From Rhabditoides inermis (Eukaryota > Nematoda > Chromadorea > Rhabditida > Rhabditidae), in contig CAWZYM010000253.1 of assembly GCA_963966185.1 (NCBI GenBank), forward strand, positions 1,051,001 through 1,115,000: a stretch of DNA of 64,000 nt. Reading direction: 5' to 3'. Made by a program: the position numbers and the translations under genes. Positions 35,381 through 47,217 of this stretch are shown here, one piece after another; the first letter of the stretch is position 1, and each line of letters opens with the position of its first letter. Below the pieces are notes generated by a model. The model was not told the origin of the DNA. It saw only the letters and a program-made list of their open reading frames with translations, and ran no database searches.

Positions 35381-36104
35381 GTGAGTGATGAAATTCATTG
35401 ATTGTGCAAATCACACTTTAGAATTAGAAGAGCATACCAGCATACCACTATGAATTTCGTGTATAAACTAAAATGGGTAGTGTTTCACCACACACTCGCT
35501 GATCCGAATGAAGCTCGTCTCGTACGTACCCTAGGATACACCACGCTGAAGATCGATTTCATATCTTTTCGCGTTTTGAGTTATTACGTTTCGAAGTTTT
35601 GAGTGCTAAATCGAGTGCACTGTTTTGCGCAACGTTTATAATTTCGCACTGGCTCAAAACGAGCTGAGGTGGTATAGTGGCGAGAGCGGGCGCCTCCTCA
35701 TCCGGAGGCGATAGTTTACTCCTGCTGCTGCCATCACGGCTCGGGCCGCTGATCGCTTGCCGCTGTCACAGCGAGTGGCAGCGCGGTCGCCATTCGAAAA
35801 TGCGAAGTCAGTCCATGTCGCCTTTGCGGATTCTATTATTCTTAAGTTTTTCCAGCTCTCAGTTGAATTGAAGTTCGGACTTGTCTTTTCAAACGCCGGC
35901 ATAGTGTAAGTTACATGTAGTGTAGTGTAGTGTAGTGTTAGGTGTTTGTTGCTTTGAGTAGAATGTTGCTTTTGATTAGTGGAATTGAATGGTGTTTTGT
36001 TAGATGTTTTGAGGCGATAACGAGTGCTGTAAGAGAGTCATAGTTATAGAGGGGGCTTAGGCTAGGCTTCGCCTAAGCCTTACGCTTGTGCTGCTCAGGC
36101 TTAG

Positions 36105-37267
36105 GTAAGTAGTGCTCACTTGAGGGGTAGTCTTTATCGTCGGGCTTACTGTCGGATTGGTGAATACAGCTCAGGCTTGGGCTTAGGCTTAGGCTTAGGC
36201 TTAGGTAAGTAGTGCTCACTTGAGGGGTAGTCTTTATCGTCGGGCTTACTGTCGGATTGGTGAATACAGCTCAGGCTTGGGCTTAAGCTTAGGCTTAGGC
36301 TTAGGTAAGTAGTGCTCACTTGAGGGGTAGTCTTTATCGTCGGGCTTACTGTCGGATTGGTGAATACAGCTCAGGCTTGGGCTTAGGCTTAGGCTTAGGC
36401 TTAGGTAAGTAGTGCTCACTTGAGGGGTAGTCTTTATCGTCGGGCTTACTGTCGGATTGGTGAATACAGCTCAGGCTTGGGCTTAAGCTTAGGCTTAGGC
36501 TTAGGTAAGTAGTGCTCACTTGAGGGGTAGTCTTTATCGTCGGGCTTACTGTCGGATTGGTGAATACAGCTCAGGCTTGGGCTTAGGCTTAGGCTTAGGC
36601 TTAGGTAAGTAGTGCTCACTTGAGGGGTAGTCTTTATCGTCGGGCTTACTGTCGGATTGGTGAATACAGCTCAGGATTGGGCTTAGGCTTAGGCTTAGGC
36701 TTAGGTAAGTAGTGCTCACTTGAGGGGTAGTCTTTATCGTCGGGCTTACTGTCGGATTGGTGAATACAGCTCAGGCTTGGGCTTAGGCTTAGGCTTAGGC
36801 TTAGGTAAGTAGTGCTCACTTGAGGGGTAGTCTTTATCGTCGGGCTTACTGTCGGATTGGTGAATACAGCTCAGGCTTGGGCTTAGGCTTAGGCTTAGGC
36901 TTAGGTAAGTAGTGCTCACTTGAGGGGTAGTCTTTATCGTCGGGCTTACTGTCGGATTGGTGAATACAGCTCAGGCTTGGGCTTAGGCTTAGGCTTAGGC
37001 TTAGGTAAGTAGTGCTCACTTGAGGGGTAGTCTTTATCGTCGGGCTTACTGTCGGATTGGTGAATACAGCTCAGGCTTGGGCTTAGGCTTAGGCTTAGGC
37101 TTAGGTAAGTAGTGCTCACTTGAGGGGTAGTCTTTCTCGTCGGGCTTACTGTCGGATTGGTGAATACAGCTCAGGCTTGGGCTTAGGCTTAGGCTTAGGC
37201 TTAGGTAAGTAGTGCTCACTTGAGGGGTAGTCTTTATCGTCGGGCTTACTGTCGGATTGGTGAATAC
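36105..37267. repeat. 100-bp TTAGGC-containing satellite, unit copy 2
   Basis: Twelve 100-base monomers, as in copy 1. Private variants are GCTTAAGCTT in two monomers (36282 and 36482) and CAGGATTGGG in one (36673). The alternation of the GCTTAAGC variant suggests a two-monomer local duplication or conversion after the unit was copied. Confidence 0.95.
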
Positions 37268-37360
37268 AACAACACTTGCAGACGAGTTGTAATAGAATCG
37301 AAGAGAGTAACAACAAGCAGTGATATTAAGCTCAGGCTTGGGCTTACGCTTGTGCTCAGG

Positions 37361-37634
37361 CTTAGGTGGTAACTTGTGCTCACTTGAGGTAGTCTTTATC
37401 GGGCGCACTGTCGGATTTTTGAACACAACCATGCTTGCAGGTGAGTTGAAATGTGCTCAGGCTTAGGCTAGGCTTCGCCTAAGCCTAAGCCTGAGCCTAA
37501 GCCTAATCTTAATATCACTTAAATTGCTCGTGGTCACTTCCCTCGATTTCATTTCAACTCACCTGCAAGCATGGTTGTGTTCAAAAATAATCCGACAGTG
37601 CGCCAGATAAAGACAACTTCAAGTGAGCACAAGT
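37361..37634. repeat. Foldback element beside the satellite, unit copy 2
   Basis: This is the copy of 24597-24870, with arms of about 97 bases and the telomere-type hairpin at its centre. Confidence 0.85.
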
Positions 37635-37775
37635 TACTTCTGCCGCAGTGTACTCGAGGGACTATCAACTGATTGGAAACGACGGCTAGACACAGAGGCT
37701 GAGAGAGCAGACAGGCAGAGTTGGTAGATCAGTGTATGAGACGCAGAGGAATTCTAGTTGGTAGATCTATCAAAA

Positions 37776-38777
37776 TCAAATGAACGACTGCATAAATCTT
37801 GTAAAGTTGTTCTTTATGTTTAATTTATGCTTAAATAGTAGGTTGGGGTTGGACAGAATTGACGTGGCTATTTTATTTTTAGTGACAGTTTTATCAAATC
37901 CACTTCTACAGTAGATTAAATATAGTTGAAAAACTCTCGTTTTGAAATCTTGAAACATTGTTGAGCAACGATATATTCTAATCAATTCTCCATGAAGACA
38001 GTTCAAAGGAATGCGCGCAGATATATTGCTACTTGAATGTGGAAAACGTATAACTTCAAATTGGTAATCATCAGTTTTATTATATAATTTAGTTTTCACA
38101 TTATTTTGTTCTAATTGAATGTCCAGATCTAAGAATACAGCGGTGAACGGTGTACTATTGGTTTGTTCCAAAGTGAGTGAAAAGTGGTATACATTTTGTG
38201 TTATTGCATTTAAAATATAAGAGTTTTGTTTGTAAATCAAAAGAAGATCATCCATATAGCGCATACATTGTAAGTTACAGTTCTTTAACTCATTTTTGTA
38301 TTTAATGCAGTAATCATATTCCATGTAGCGCAAAGTGAGATCAGCAATGAGGGGCGATGCGTTGTTTCCTTGTGGAATTCCAGATACTTGTTTGAATACA
38401 TTTGTTCCATATAGTGCAAAGCTATTTGTTAATATGTATTGTAATAGAAATTTGACATCGAAACTGGTATAATATCTATATTTCAAGTTTTCATTCTTGT
38501 CACTATAGAAAACTTTGTTATATGATGTACATATATACTGTTTCTGACTATTTTTATAGCATAGATCGATTAGTTTGAACATGTTTTGCAGAACAATCGA
38601 GTGAGGAAGGTTTGTGAATAAACTAATAAAATCTCCGGTAAATATATTTACATTTGATTTACTAGTCAGACTTCGCAAGCCTTGAATTACTTCTAAAGAG
38701 TTGTTTATTGACCAATAGACATTCAATCCTATTCTTTCTTTGATTATTCCACAATACCGTTTGAAGTGTGTTTTCAA
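37776..38777 (-). CDS. Penelope-like reverse transcriptase fragment, third copy
   Basis: The frame of 333 residues is the same as at 25012-26013, with Thr for Ser at residue 235 (as in copy 1). All RT motifs including YMDD are kept. Three copies with only single-base differences and no stop could reflect recent duplication alone and do not by themselves show selection. Confidence 0.5.
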   Translation of the reverse strand: MKTHFKRYCGIIKERIGLNVYWSINNSLEVIQGLRSLTSKSNVNIFTGDFISLFTNLPHSIVLQNMFKLIDLCYKNSQKQYICTSYNKVFYSDKNENLKYRYYTSFDVKFLLQYILTNSFALYGTNVFKQVSGIPQGNNASPLIADLTLRYMEYDYCIKYKNELKNCNLQCMRYMDDLLLIYKQNSYILNAITQNVYHFSLTLEQTNSTPFTAVFLDLDIQLEQNNVKTKLYNKTDDYQFEVIRFPHSSSNISARIPLNCLHGELIRIYRCSTMFQDFKTRVFQLYLIYCRSGFDKTVTKNKIATSILSNPNLLFKHKLNIKNNFTRFMQSFI

Positions 38778-39159
38778 AATATTGTGTCGCCATCATCATT
38801 ATGTATGAGTAAACATATATTTTCATATTTTTTTTATTGCGAACACTTCAAAAATATCCCCTTCTTGCTGTTAGCAAACTTGAAACTGGAGCTGCTCCCG
38901 CCTTTACTGGTCTTTTTCGTTCGTGAAACGATTTTTACTCGCAGAACAGAATTATGATAGTCCACTCTAGACACAAATCATTTATCACCTCACATCAGTT
39001 CGAGTATCGAGACATCTGTATCAGCAACGATAAAAAATCTGTTTTTAATGCACTAACAGTGGGATAACAGTGAACAACGATATATATTGTGATTGTGGAA
39101 ATCAGATTCACATAGTAATGAGATGGTTAGTGTCAGTTACGTCAAGATGATACGTTGTT
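37901..39159. repeat. Amplified unit, truncated copy 3
   Basis: This follows copy 2 head to tail and matches 25137-26395, then stops at ACGTTGTT about 20 bases before the terminal-inverted-repeat element. Position 39162 onward is the reverse complement of position 30397 downward in copy 2, with GA inserted between. Confidence 0.85.
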
Positions 39160-39356
39160 GATGATGAGAGTGCGAGACGGCTGATATTCGATAGACATGA
39201 GAGCACGCGATTAGATACAAATTCGTAATTTCGAATTTTCAAATGCGTTGGTGTGCGCGCGGAGTGGTGGTGTAACTAACTACTTATTTGACTGTAGCAA
39301 AAAAAAGTCAGAACAAAAAACAATAATCGAAAAGTGGTTATAATGAATGTCCCCAC

Positions 39357-42213
39357 CATGACCGGATTAGCCAGCACATAGTTCTCCTCGTAGAATCCGA
39401 GTGTGATGAGGATTCCTACGAGGAAGGTCGTCTGAACACTGAAATGACAGATATAAAAAAACTGCATTAGATTGCTGATAAGTTCTACACAATTTGTTTC
39501 ACACCTTAGATATTATCACAGATACACTGGACCGTTCAAGTTTCAACTTTCGCCTTTATATATTAAAAAAAAACTAAATGTATGTTTCTATCAGCATGCT
39601 TACAATCAAACAACGTCATGAGTTGAAAAAAAGGAAAGTGCTTCGTCAGTCTTGCGGCAGAGTCAATGGACAAAAAATAACAACTTGGAAAGGGTACCGA
39701 CCGATAGTTGTGGCTCTCCATTGGCCAGTACGTGAATGAGCAGGCGAGTAGGAAGATGATAGCGTAGCCGGCAGAGTGGAACACTCTCTGAAGCAGAGCC
39801 GCTTCCGCCGAACGCTCTCTGTCTTCTGCAACACGTATCTTCGCAGTACACGTAAGACTTTGGCAATAAAATAACGATAATCGGTAACCACTTGAATTTT
39901 ACGTGATTTGCGCAATCGAATCGATCATAATCATAATGATACGAATACTGACCGTTGTCCTGTTCTCCGATGTCGTACATGATGAGTGGCCGCTTCTCCT
40001 CCCCTCCTTCTTCTTCGCATGTCACCAGGAAAGACAAAGTGCCAGTCATGAACTGCCAGATGCGACAAAACACCTCAATACATCTGTTTGCATGATATCA
40101 GTGATTCGCAATTGCGTTAGACTTGTAAAATGTAACTGTGCACATGAATCTGTAAATTTTTGAAACGTTCTTGATTTAAAAGTTCGTTGTTATTCTGAAT
40201 GAGATTCACTCATAGTAAATTTTCTTCGTTTCCAATTCACTGTCGTCGCTGCGCATTGCCCTTGCGCGCTTTTTTGCGATGTGAGCGCGATGTGAATGTG
40301 CGATAAGAGAGAGCCACAGGCGCACAAACTACCCAATACGATCCATCCCGAACACGCACCACATACACGATCTCAGATTCAGCATTTCGAGAAGACAACT
40401 CACATTATTGAAGGCGGTCTGCTTATCAGCTAGAAGAAACGCGGCGAGAGACAAGCCGGCGACGGTGGAGAAGAAAGCACGGGCATTGGGGAAGAAACGG
40501 TCCTGCAAACGTATCATCTAACAAAGATGTTACAAAACAAAATTGTAACCTTCACGACCTGAACGGGTCAACGTACCTGCAGTAGAAAGAGCACGGGCAC
40601 TATGAGATAGAACTGCATCTCCACACACAGCGACCACGTGTGCGTGAACAGATCCGACGCGTCCGACAACTGAATCGATGTGGTTGTGGGGTTGAAGAGC
40701 ATTTTCTAACGGAGTGAGACTCATATTGAGCACTATTCCGGTCGTCTTGATCGCCGTGTCACAAGAAGCCGCTGTATCACTGTGTGTCCCGCGCTCCCTA
40801 CTCGCTCTCACTCGGCTGACCCCACGCATGACGCTCGCTCATTGCGAACGACTCTCCCCAATACAGAAACAGAAACACACCCCGTTTCTATTTAACATAA
40901 ACTCGCACTTAGCTCAGGATTTTTCGTTGAAAACATTATCGTGGGTTTTGAACATACCGTATACTGAACGAATTGCACTTGTTTTGCTGTTCATATATAT
41001 CTACTCCACTGTTCTCCACACATGTTTACGTGGCGTAGTGGTAACGCTTTCGCTTAGCAAGCGTGACTCGCGGGTTCGATTTCGGCTACCCTCGGAAAAT
41101 TTTGTCAAATTGAAAACATCATCCAAAGGGTTCTGATTGTTGTCTAACGACCCTAATGTCTCTCATGAAAGTGGAACTCATTTGTGGGCCCACTATACGT
41201 GTCTATAAACAATATCGACGCGGTGCATGAGTACTGTTTTAAAAGTTCGATGAAGAAAAAAAAAACCTCCAATAAACAACATTAATACGTTTCACATAAT
41301 TGCGACTTGCCCACCAGCTTCTCGTAGTTGACGCTCTCGTCGTCGTCGTGTTGGATGTTGGTGGAGAGGGTGAGTGCCCGCCATGCACTCCGGATGTTCA
41401 GGTCCACGAACCACACAGGGAACAGTGTCAGCGCAGCCGCCACTGCAACACGCCTTCACTCACACTCTGACGACACACCGTCCCCACCTATGCATGTGAG
41501 CGCCAGCAGATAGAGCGGCAGGATGCGCTTCGCACGACGGTAGTAGAAGGTCTGACAGCTAGTATGGTAAGAATACGTATGGTGTTGTAGTTGATATGTG
41601 TGTATACGTGTGATAAGAAAAAAATTCGAGCAGTTCGGGGCTTACTAGGTTGTAGTTCAAAATAGGAAATCACCTGAAACGTGTGTCGGTCTAGTTGCGG
41701 AAAACGTCGCAGTATCATCGCTATTAGATATCCTGACATCACGAAAAACCTAAATTTAATGTTTCTTTCTCTCTCTCTCTCTCTCTCTCTCTTTTTCTCT
41801 CTATTTCCATTTCTATCTCTCATTTTCTCTCTATTTCCATTTCTATCTCTCATTTTTTTCTCCTCTCTCACTCACATGTCGACTCCGATGTATCCATTAG
41901 GAAAATACTCTGGATAGAAGTGGAATAGTAGTACCAGTACAATAGCCCATCCGCGAATTCCCTGGATGTCACGGCGCTTTGACACAACTGTAATCATTCA
42001 GATAATCATTCAGCTATAGTAACTTTACTTAATCTATTTTAACTGCGCATCTAGACTCTCCAACCTCCAACAGCTCTTCTAAGTTATGTTTGCAGCATTG
42101 TCTCGCAATCTCACAACTCATGTACAAACAGCAAACACCCGCGTAAACTGAATTACTATACTTATGTTCAATATGGACTCACCTTTCGTCTTCATGACAT
42201 ATAGCTGAAGCAT
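39357..42213 (-). pseudogene. OAC acyltransferase gene, inverted 5' part (exons 1-10)
   Basis: On the minus strand, exons 1-10 are at 42183-42213, 41876-41987, 41674-41749, 41488-41551, 41315-41442, 40577-40669, 40404-40502, 39953-40073, 39702-39825 and 39357-39438. The gene is cut in intron 10 at 39162, so the membrane domain is incomplete and the SGNH domain is missing. From 39162 to about 41990 it is almost identical to copy 2, apart from an extra 26-base duplication in intron 2. Upstream, in intron 1 and the 5' flank (41990-42520), it is clearly more diverged, and exon 1 reads Val in place of Glu at residue 6. Confidence 0.75.
41025..41093 (+). other. tRNA-like sequence, inverted copy
   Basis: This is the plus-strand version of the element in acyltransferase intron 5: A box TGGCGTAGTGG at about 41032 and B box GGTTCGATTTC at about 41073. 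Confidence 0.5.
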
Positions 42214-42272
42214 GCTCGCGGATTGCGGTGAAGAGACAATGAATAGCCTTTTGGTCGCTCGGTAGCAGATAC

Positions 42273-42311
<39 letters not shown>

Positions 42312-44146
42312 TTATCTCTCTCTCTCTCTCTCTCTTTCTTTCTCTGTATCTCTCTCTCTTTCTCTATTTATCTCTCTTTTTTTCTCTCTTTCTCTCTTTC
42401 TCTCTTTTTTCTCTTTCTCTCTTTCTCTCCACCGTCTTTTTTCTCTGTCGTCGCTCCCTGCCTCTTGTATTTTTTTTCCATTGAGATGCCCATCTGGCAA
42501 ACTGCGCATGCTGGTTCAGGAAGTAAGTTGTAAGTATTTAATCAGTCCTTAAACAACGTATCATGATGACGTAACAAACAACTATCTCGTTGCTAAAGTG
42601 GACAAAAATCCCAAATGATTGACTGAATTCTACACGAGTTATGATTCGCAGGCAGGCTGACTGTAGCGAAAGACTTATAGCAGAACTCGTCAGCGGATCC
42701 GAACCCGCGACCCGTGATTGCCAGGCGAAACTTTAACCAGTTGCGCCGTAGAAGCAATGCCTGCTGGCTGCTTATTCTGAGCGACCTCACTGCATTTATC
42801 GAAAAGAAATGACGATAATTTCTTATCAATTTCTGGTGAAACGTAAGCTCGCGAAAACATGAAAGCTCTTAGTTACCGTATCATCCATTTGAAATTTTCG
42901 TGCCCGGACCCACCATGGGGAAGATAGTGGATCTTTTCAATTTTTTGCCGTCTTTATGTGAATCTGATTTTCACAATATAATATTGTTCACTGCATCCCA
43001 CTGTTAGTGCATTTAAAAAAAGATTTTTTATCGATATGGTTTGTGAAACGCGGTACAGAACAAAGAGAAGTTTCGACAGGGTGCTGTAGTTATAAACTGG
43101 TTACTCGGTTTTTGTCTCGACGATGCGCAGATTGATTGACCAAAGGGTTTCCTGTTTCAGGAAACTGTTCATTAAATAATTAAAGAGATTATTGAAGTGT
43201 TTGTGTCAACGACAGAAACCAGTATGACAGTAATTCGAATATCAGTTTGTCATTGGTGAAACAGTTATGCAGATTCGATCATTTGTATGCCAGTCGTATG
43301 TGGTCAGATTAAACTACTTTTAAAAAAAGTCATGTACATAGGTGCAAGCAAGATTCCCCCAAATTTTTTTTTGAAATTGCGTATGCAAAGATAGAGAACT
43401 TTTTATATTTAACATTAAGGCATATGGGACCTGTAAAACAGTTTTTTCTCCAAGTTAGTCACTCCTTCCTCCACTCCACAAATGCTAATGAGAGCACGTA
43501 CGAAAATGTCATGTTTGAAAATGTCATGTTTGATGAGACATGATAATGTCATTTTTATAGGATATAATGATTTGATAATGTCGCTCTTTTCCAACAGAGG
43601 TGTGTACGTGCAAAAATGAAATACCCCTTTTCGAACGTTTGATTGAACGGGAATCGAACCTGTACCTGTGAACTCGGTGCCACAGCACAGTGCACATGCT
43701 ATAAAGCAAATGATAATGATGTGCTGTTCACTCGCGCGTTTTTGTTTGCGCGTTTTTCACACCAATTTTGAAGTATTGAAACGTTCGGTAGTAGGCAACT
43801 CGTGTTGAGACCAACTTTGAACTAATTTCTGCGTTTCAGGCAGTTGCAAATTTGAGAGTGACGCAGAATCGTCGTTATTAAAATCGTCACTGTACCTTCA
43901 AGTTTGTCAGCAGGACAATACTTACATGTGGGGCGCGGGTGGGGCGCGGGTGGCTGACGACTAGTTGACGGCCCGCGCCCCACCTGCACCCCACCCGCAG
44001 CTCACCCGCGCCCCACCCGCACCCCACCCGCGCCCCACCCGCAGAATTTCTCTCCCATAAGCCCCGCCCCCTTTCCCAGACGCTTCCACCGGTTTACTTT
44101 GCCCTATTCTCTCGTTGCATCATCGATTAACAAATAAGTATTACTG
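42214..44146. other. Border of the inverted copy, then gene-poor sequence
   Basis: Homology to the unit fades out at about 42520. A long mixed (CT)n tract fills 42276-42430. Three tRNA-like relics follow: minus strand at 42685-42765 (B box GGGTTCGGATCC), minus strand at 43640-43700 (B box GGTTCGATTCC) and a diverged terminal-inverted-repeat remnant at 43775-43890. The tRNA-like stems are broken. I see no coding exon. Confidence 0.4.
43925..44045. repeat. GC-rich inverted and tandem repeat
   Basis: GGGGCGCGGGTGG is repeated at 43931-43955. Its complement, in CCCGCGCCCCACC and CACCCGC-type units, is repeated across 43972-44041. The two parts can pair, and the G-rich strand has runs suited to G-quadruplexes. 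Related CCCGCGTCCCACCCGC units recur at 46100-46125. Confidence 0.8.
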
Positions 44147-45456
44147 TCAAATATTTATTCGGAAACAACCAACGTGAACTGTAACAATCACACATGACAC
44201 AGGTAAATTGGTCAAAAAGTCAAAGTCAAAGATGGCATAAGAGGGCGAAGAAGAGTCTTTGCGCCAGCGTCGGCATCTCGTCGGCAGCTCCGGCTTCTCC
44301 GCGATGAACTCGATCACATCCAACGAGCGCCGCCGTCGCCGACACTGCAACACAACATGCAAAATCATCGATATGTCAACATCACCAATGCATCGGCCAG
44401 ATTCAATAATAAACAATCGGTTTAGCAATTACTTAGGCTCAACTGTTTCTCCCATTTCCACTATTCATCGTTCCTCCTCAGCCCTCACCTCGAACTCCAT
44501 GCGCTCCCTTCCAATCAGCAGCTGTTCTTCGTCCAAATGCCCCTCTTGCCGTCGTACACGGGCCGAATGATGACAACGTACTCGCCGTACGAGCTGATCA
44601 TAGTCGCGATCATCTCACTGTAAGTTGGGGATAACAAGTCACACGACACGAACCACGAACACTATACAAGCCACATCTCATACATGGAACCTATCAGTTC
44701 GAGTCACATTTCAAGTGAAAAGCGTTCACCGACCGGTTGATCTTGCGCGGGCAGTGGTCGTGGGTCGTGCTGGACATCGAACTGGTAGTACTGGTTGGTA
44801 ACTCCCGGGAGTCGCTGGCGCCGCCCTGCCCCACCGCACCTCCTCGAAGCGCCTACAATCACAACAGTCAACACAACAATTATAGAAACGTGTAGTATCG
44901 GCGGGTCTAACTGACAGCGAATGTCGACAACAACATGAGTGAACCTGACTAACTAAGTATCGAACACTGAATGGAATCCTCCCCTTCTCCCTCTATATTA
45001 TACCCTTCCTATCTCCTCCCTGCCTCTCTCACTCAAAATCACCACTCGCAATGTCCAGATCGGGAGACGGCGACTTCCTGCCGGCATTGCAGACGAGAAC
45101 GCATCCGCATGGAATCACGGCGGACACAAATCGTCCGTTACCCTAAACATAAACGTTCAGTCAAAACAAAACGTTCAGTCAAAACTGTCAACGTGAGTGC
45201 GAGGCGCGCTTTTCGTACCTGTACTGCGGGCAGCTCTGCGTGGAGATGTCGTATCGGGGGACGTGGCCGCCGCGCTCGATAGCCGCGTCCACGGAGCGTG
45301 CACTCGCCGCCGCTCTTCTATCAACATTGTGCCTAGAGAAGATCGATAACAATTCACGATATAAGTGCTACAACAAAAGCAAAACGGAAACAATCCATAC
45401 ACAGGACGGTGATACTCTATCGGCAACTCAACTGGGTTTAGAGTGACAATGCTCAT
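44147..45456 (-). other. Possible spliced minus-strand gene, not recognised
   Basis: Several minus-strand blocks look like exons with GT..AG borders: about 45320-45220 (HNVDRRAAASARSVD...ISTQSCPQY), 45142-45049 (GNGRFVSAVIPCGCVLVC), 44854-44734 (VTNQYYQFDVQHDPRP), 44624-44489 (DYDQLVRRV...LLIGRERMEFE) and 44347 downward (SLDVIEFIAEKPELP). I could not join all of them in one phase, so the model is incomplete or the gene is decayed. The CGCV block recalls zinc-binding replication-termination (Rtf2-like) proteins, but that likeness is too short to use. Base composition is more GC-rich than its surroundings, which fits coding sequence. Confidence 0.3.
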
Positions 45457-45741
45457 ACTCGGATTTTGTTTACTTAAAGCTTAATGAAATACACTTATAC
45501 AATGAAATGAAACAAACAAACAAACAAATCAAACAAAATAAATAATGAAAAAATAGGCAACCTGGCTTCTCCCACTGAAAATCGCCAATTGCTATCAAAG
45601 ACAGACATAATATTATGTTAATGTTGATTGATTGAAGAAGCGAAGAAGATGATGAGGAAGGTGGGCGTTTGTCATCGTCATCGTCTTATGTCTATTTACC
45701 TCCAGGCCGCACTTCTTGGTCTGCTCCACCACTTCGTTCAG

Positions 45742-46065
45742 CATCTTCTCCGCCGCAGCTTGCGATTTGACAAATAGAATAGAGGATCAATTAGCCACTT
45801 CGCTCTCGTTCTCGCCTGCCGCGAAATGATCTACCGCGCCCACCGACACCCCTCCACACGACCACATGTACCTTGTCTTCATTGACTACAAGAAGGTTTA
45901 CGACAGTGTGGCATTCTAGAACGCGTACCTCTATGCGTGTCTATGGAGTGGAACCGGTACATTCGACTACTACAGATGGTCTCGCGGCAGGCGAGAACGA
46001 GAGCGAAAAGGCTAATTGATCCTCTATTCTAGTCAAGTCGCAAGCTGCGGCGGAGAAGTGCTCTT
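45742..46065. mobile_element. Reverse transcriptase remnant between inverted repeats
   Basis: Arms at about 45745-45820 and 45982-46060 are inverted repeats of about 77 bases. They carry, on opposite strands, the piece that reads AAEKMLNEVVEQTKKCGLE, typical of the region after the RT active site in RTE-like LINEs. Between them the plus strand reads MYLVFIDYKKVYDSVA (motif A) before a stop at 45918. This is a dead fragment rearranged by inversion. Confidence 0.55.
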
Positions 46066-46249
46066 TGAGAGCTCTTCTCGCGCCTTTCCCGCGCCTTTCC
46101 CGCGTCTCAACCCGCGTCCCACCCGCACTCTGTAGTCAGTGATTGAAAAATCCTATCAAAACTGTCGAAAAAAGGACTATAACGACTTGTTTCGAACTTA
46201 CGGTTTTAAAATAAACATTTTAATCATATAAATCGATATGAAAGAAAGA

Positions 46250-46525
46250 CCGACGATTCTCCGTTGCTTTCAATTCCGCATCTGACCGAACGCGGGAACG
46301 CAATAATTGTCATTTGTTACACCACGAATTTCATTCCGTCTAACGCTGAATTAAGAAAAAAAAAGAGTGAAGATAAATTCGGAAATAAACCACGCTCTAT
46401 CAATTGCATCATGGCGTTGCGGCGCAGAGTTCAAATCCTATCTACAGCGAATGTATTGCATATAGATAGCAAGAGATCATGAGAACTGTTGCAGGATTTA
46501 AGTTGCTTTTAAAGACACAGTGGCG
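46250..46525. mobile_element. Remnant of the terminal-inverted-repeat/tRNA-like family
   Basis: It starts with GACGATTCTCCGTTGCTTTC and ends with TTTAAAGACACAGTGGCGCT, matching the internal and terminal parts of the elements at 48753 and 13733. A B-box-like AGTTCAAATCC at 46428 is followed by TATCTACAGCGAATG, also seen inverted at 5790. Confidence 0.5.
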
Positions 46526-47217
46526 CTTTTTTTGGACCTCTGTTCATTGCTTGACCCAAGGAAACACGAAACAGGACGACAATACAAACAATACCATGAT
46601 TTTTTTTAAATCTATGAAATCAAATTCAAACCTGAGTCTAACAGATCAATAGTATTAAAACCACAAAACTACCGTTTCTGGAAAAAAAAAGCTGCGATCG
46701 AGGACGTTTTTGAAAAGAGCTACAAAGGAGTATTAAAGTCAACACTTGATCATTCAAACACTTTTATAATATGTCACTTTTATGAATTTGATTTGTCATA
46801 AATCGTACAAAACATACAAAACATGTCAGTAGAATCAAATATAGTTAGTAGCATCAAGTTTTCATTTATGCCATTGTTTTCTTCTTCTTTTTCTCTTTTC
46901 AACTACTCGTGTACGTATGATGTAGTTCCACTAAAATACCTTGTCACTTACTTCCGTTTTTAAAACTATAATTGAATATCAGATAATGCTCCCGGGGGTG
47001 AGAGTGCGATAAGAAGTTATTAAATCTCTAGAATCTAGAGCGCATGATACAATCTTGAAATGCGTATATCCGATTATTCACCTCAATACGTTGACAACGG
47101 TGAGTTCATTGCGTATAATGCCTGTTGAGTTCGCTGTTAGAACTCATTGACTGCAGTGTACGTACGTTTGCTTCTCGAATACACACTTGTATGACTGACA
47201 AACCTCTCTTCAGCGCA
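46526..47217. other. Intergenic A/T-rich stretch upstream of the srg-like gene
   Basis: Nothing recognisable apart from short A/T runs and, at 47204-47213, a TCTCTTCAG sequence that is a likely spliced-leader acceptor for the gene starting at 47218. Confidence 0.4.

Larger units (their letters stand above)
25137..37900. repeat. Amplified unit, copy 2 (about 12.8 kb)
   Basis: This is the least damaged copy: it holds the intact acyltransferase gene, the receptor fragment, the 12-monomer satellite and the foldback element. Bounds are set at the homologous point CCACTTCTACAG inside the reverse transcriptase body, so they mark the repeat period and not a biological edge. Confidence 0.85.
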
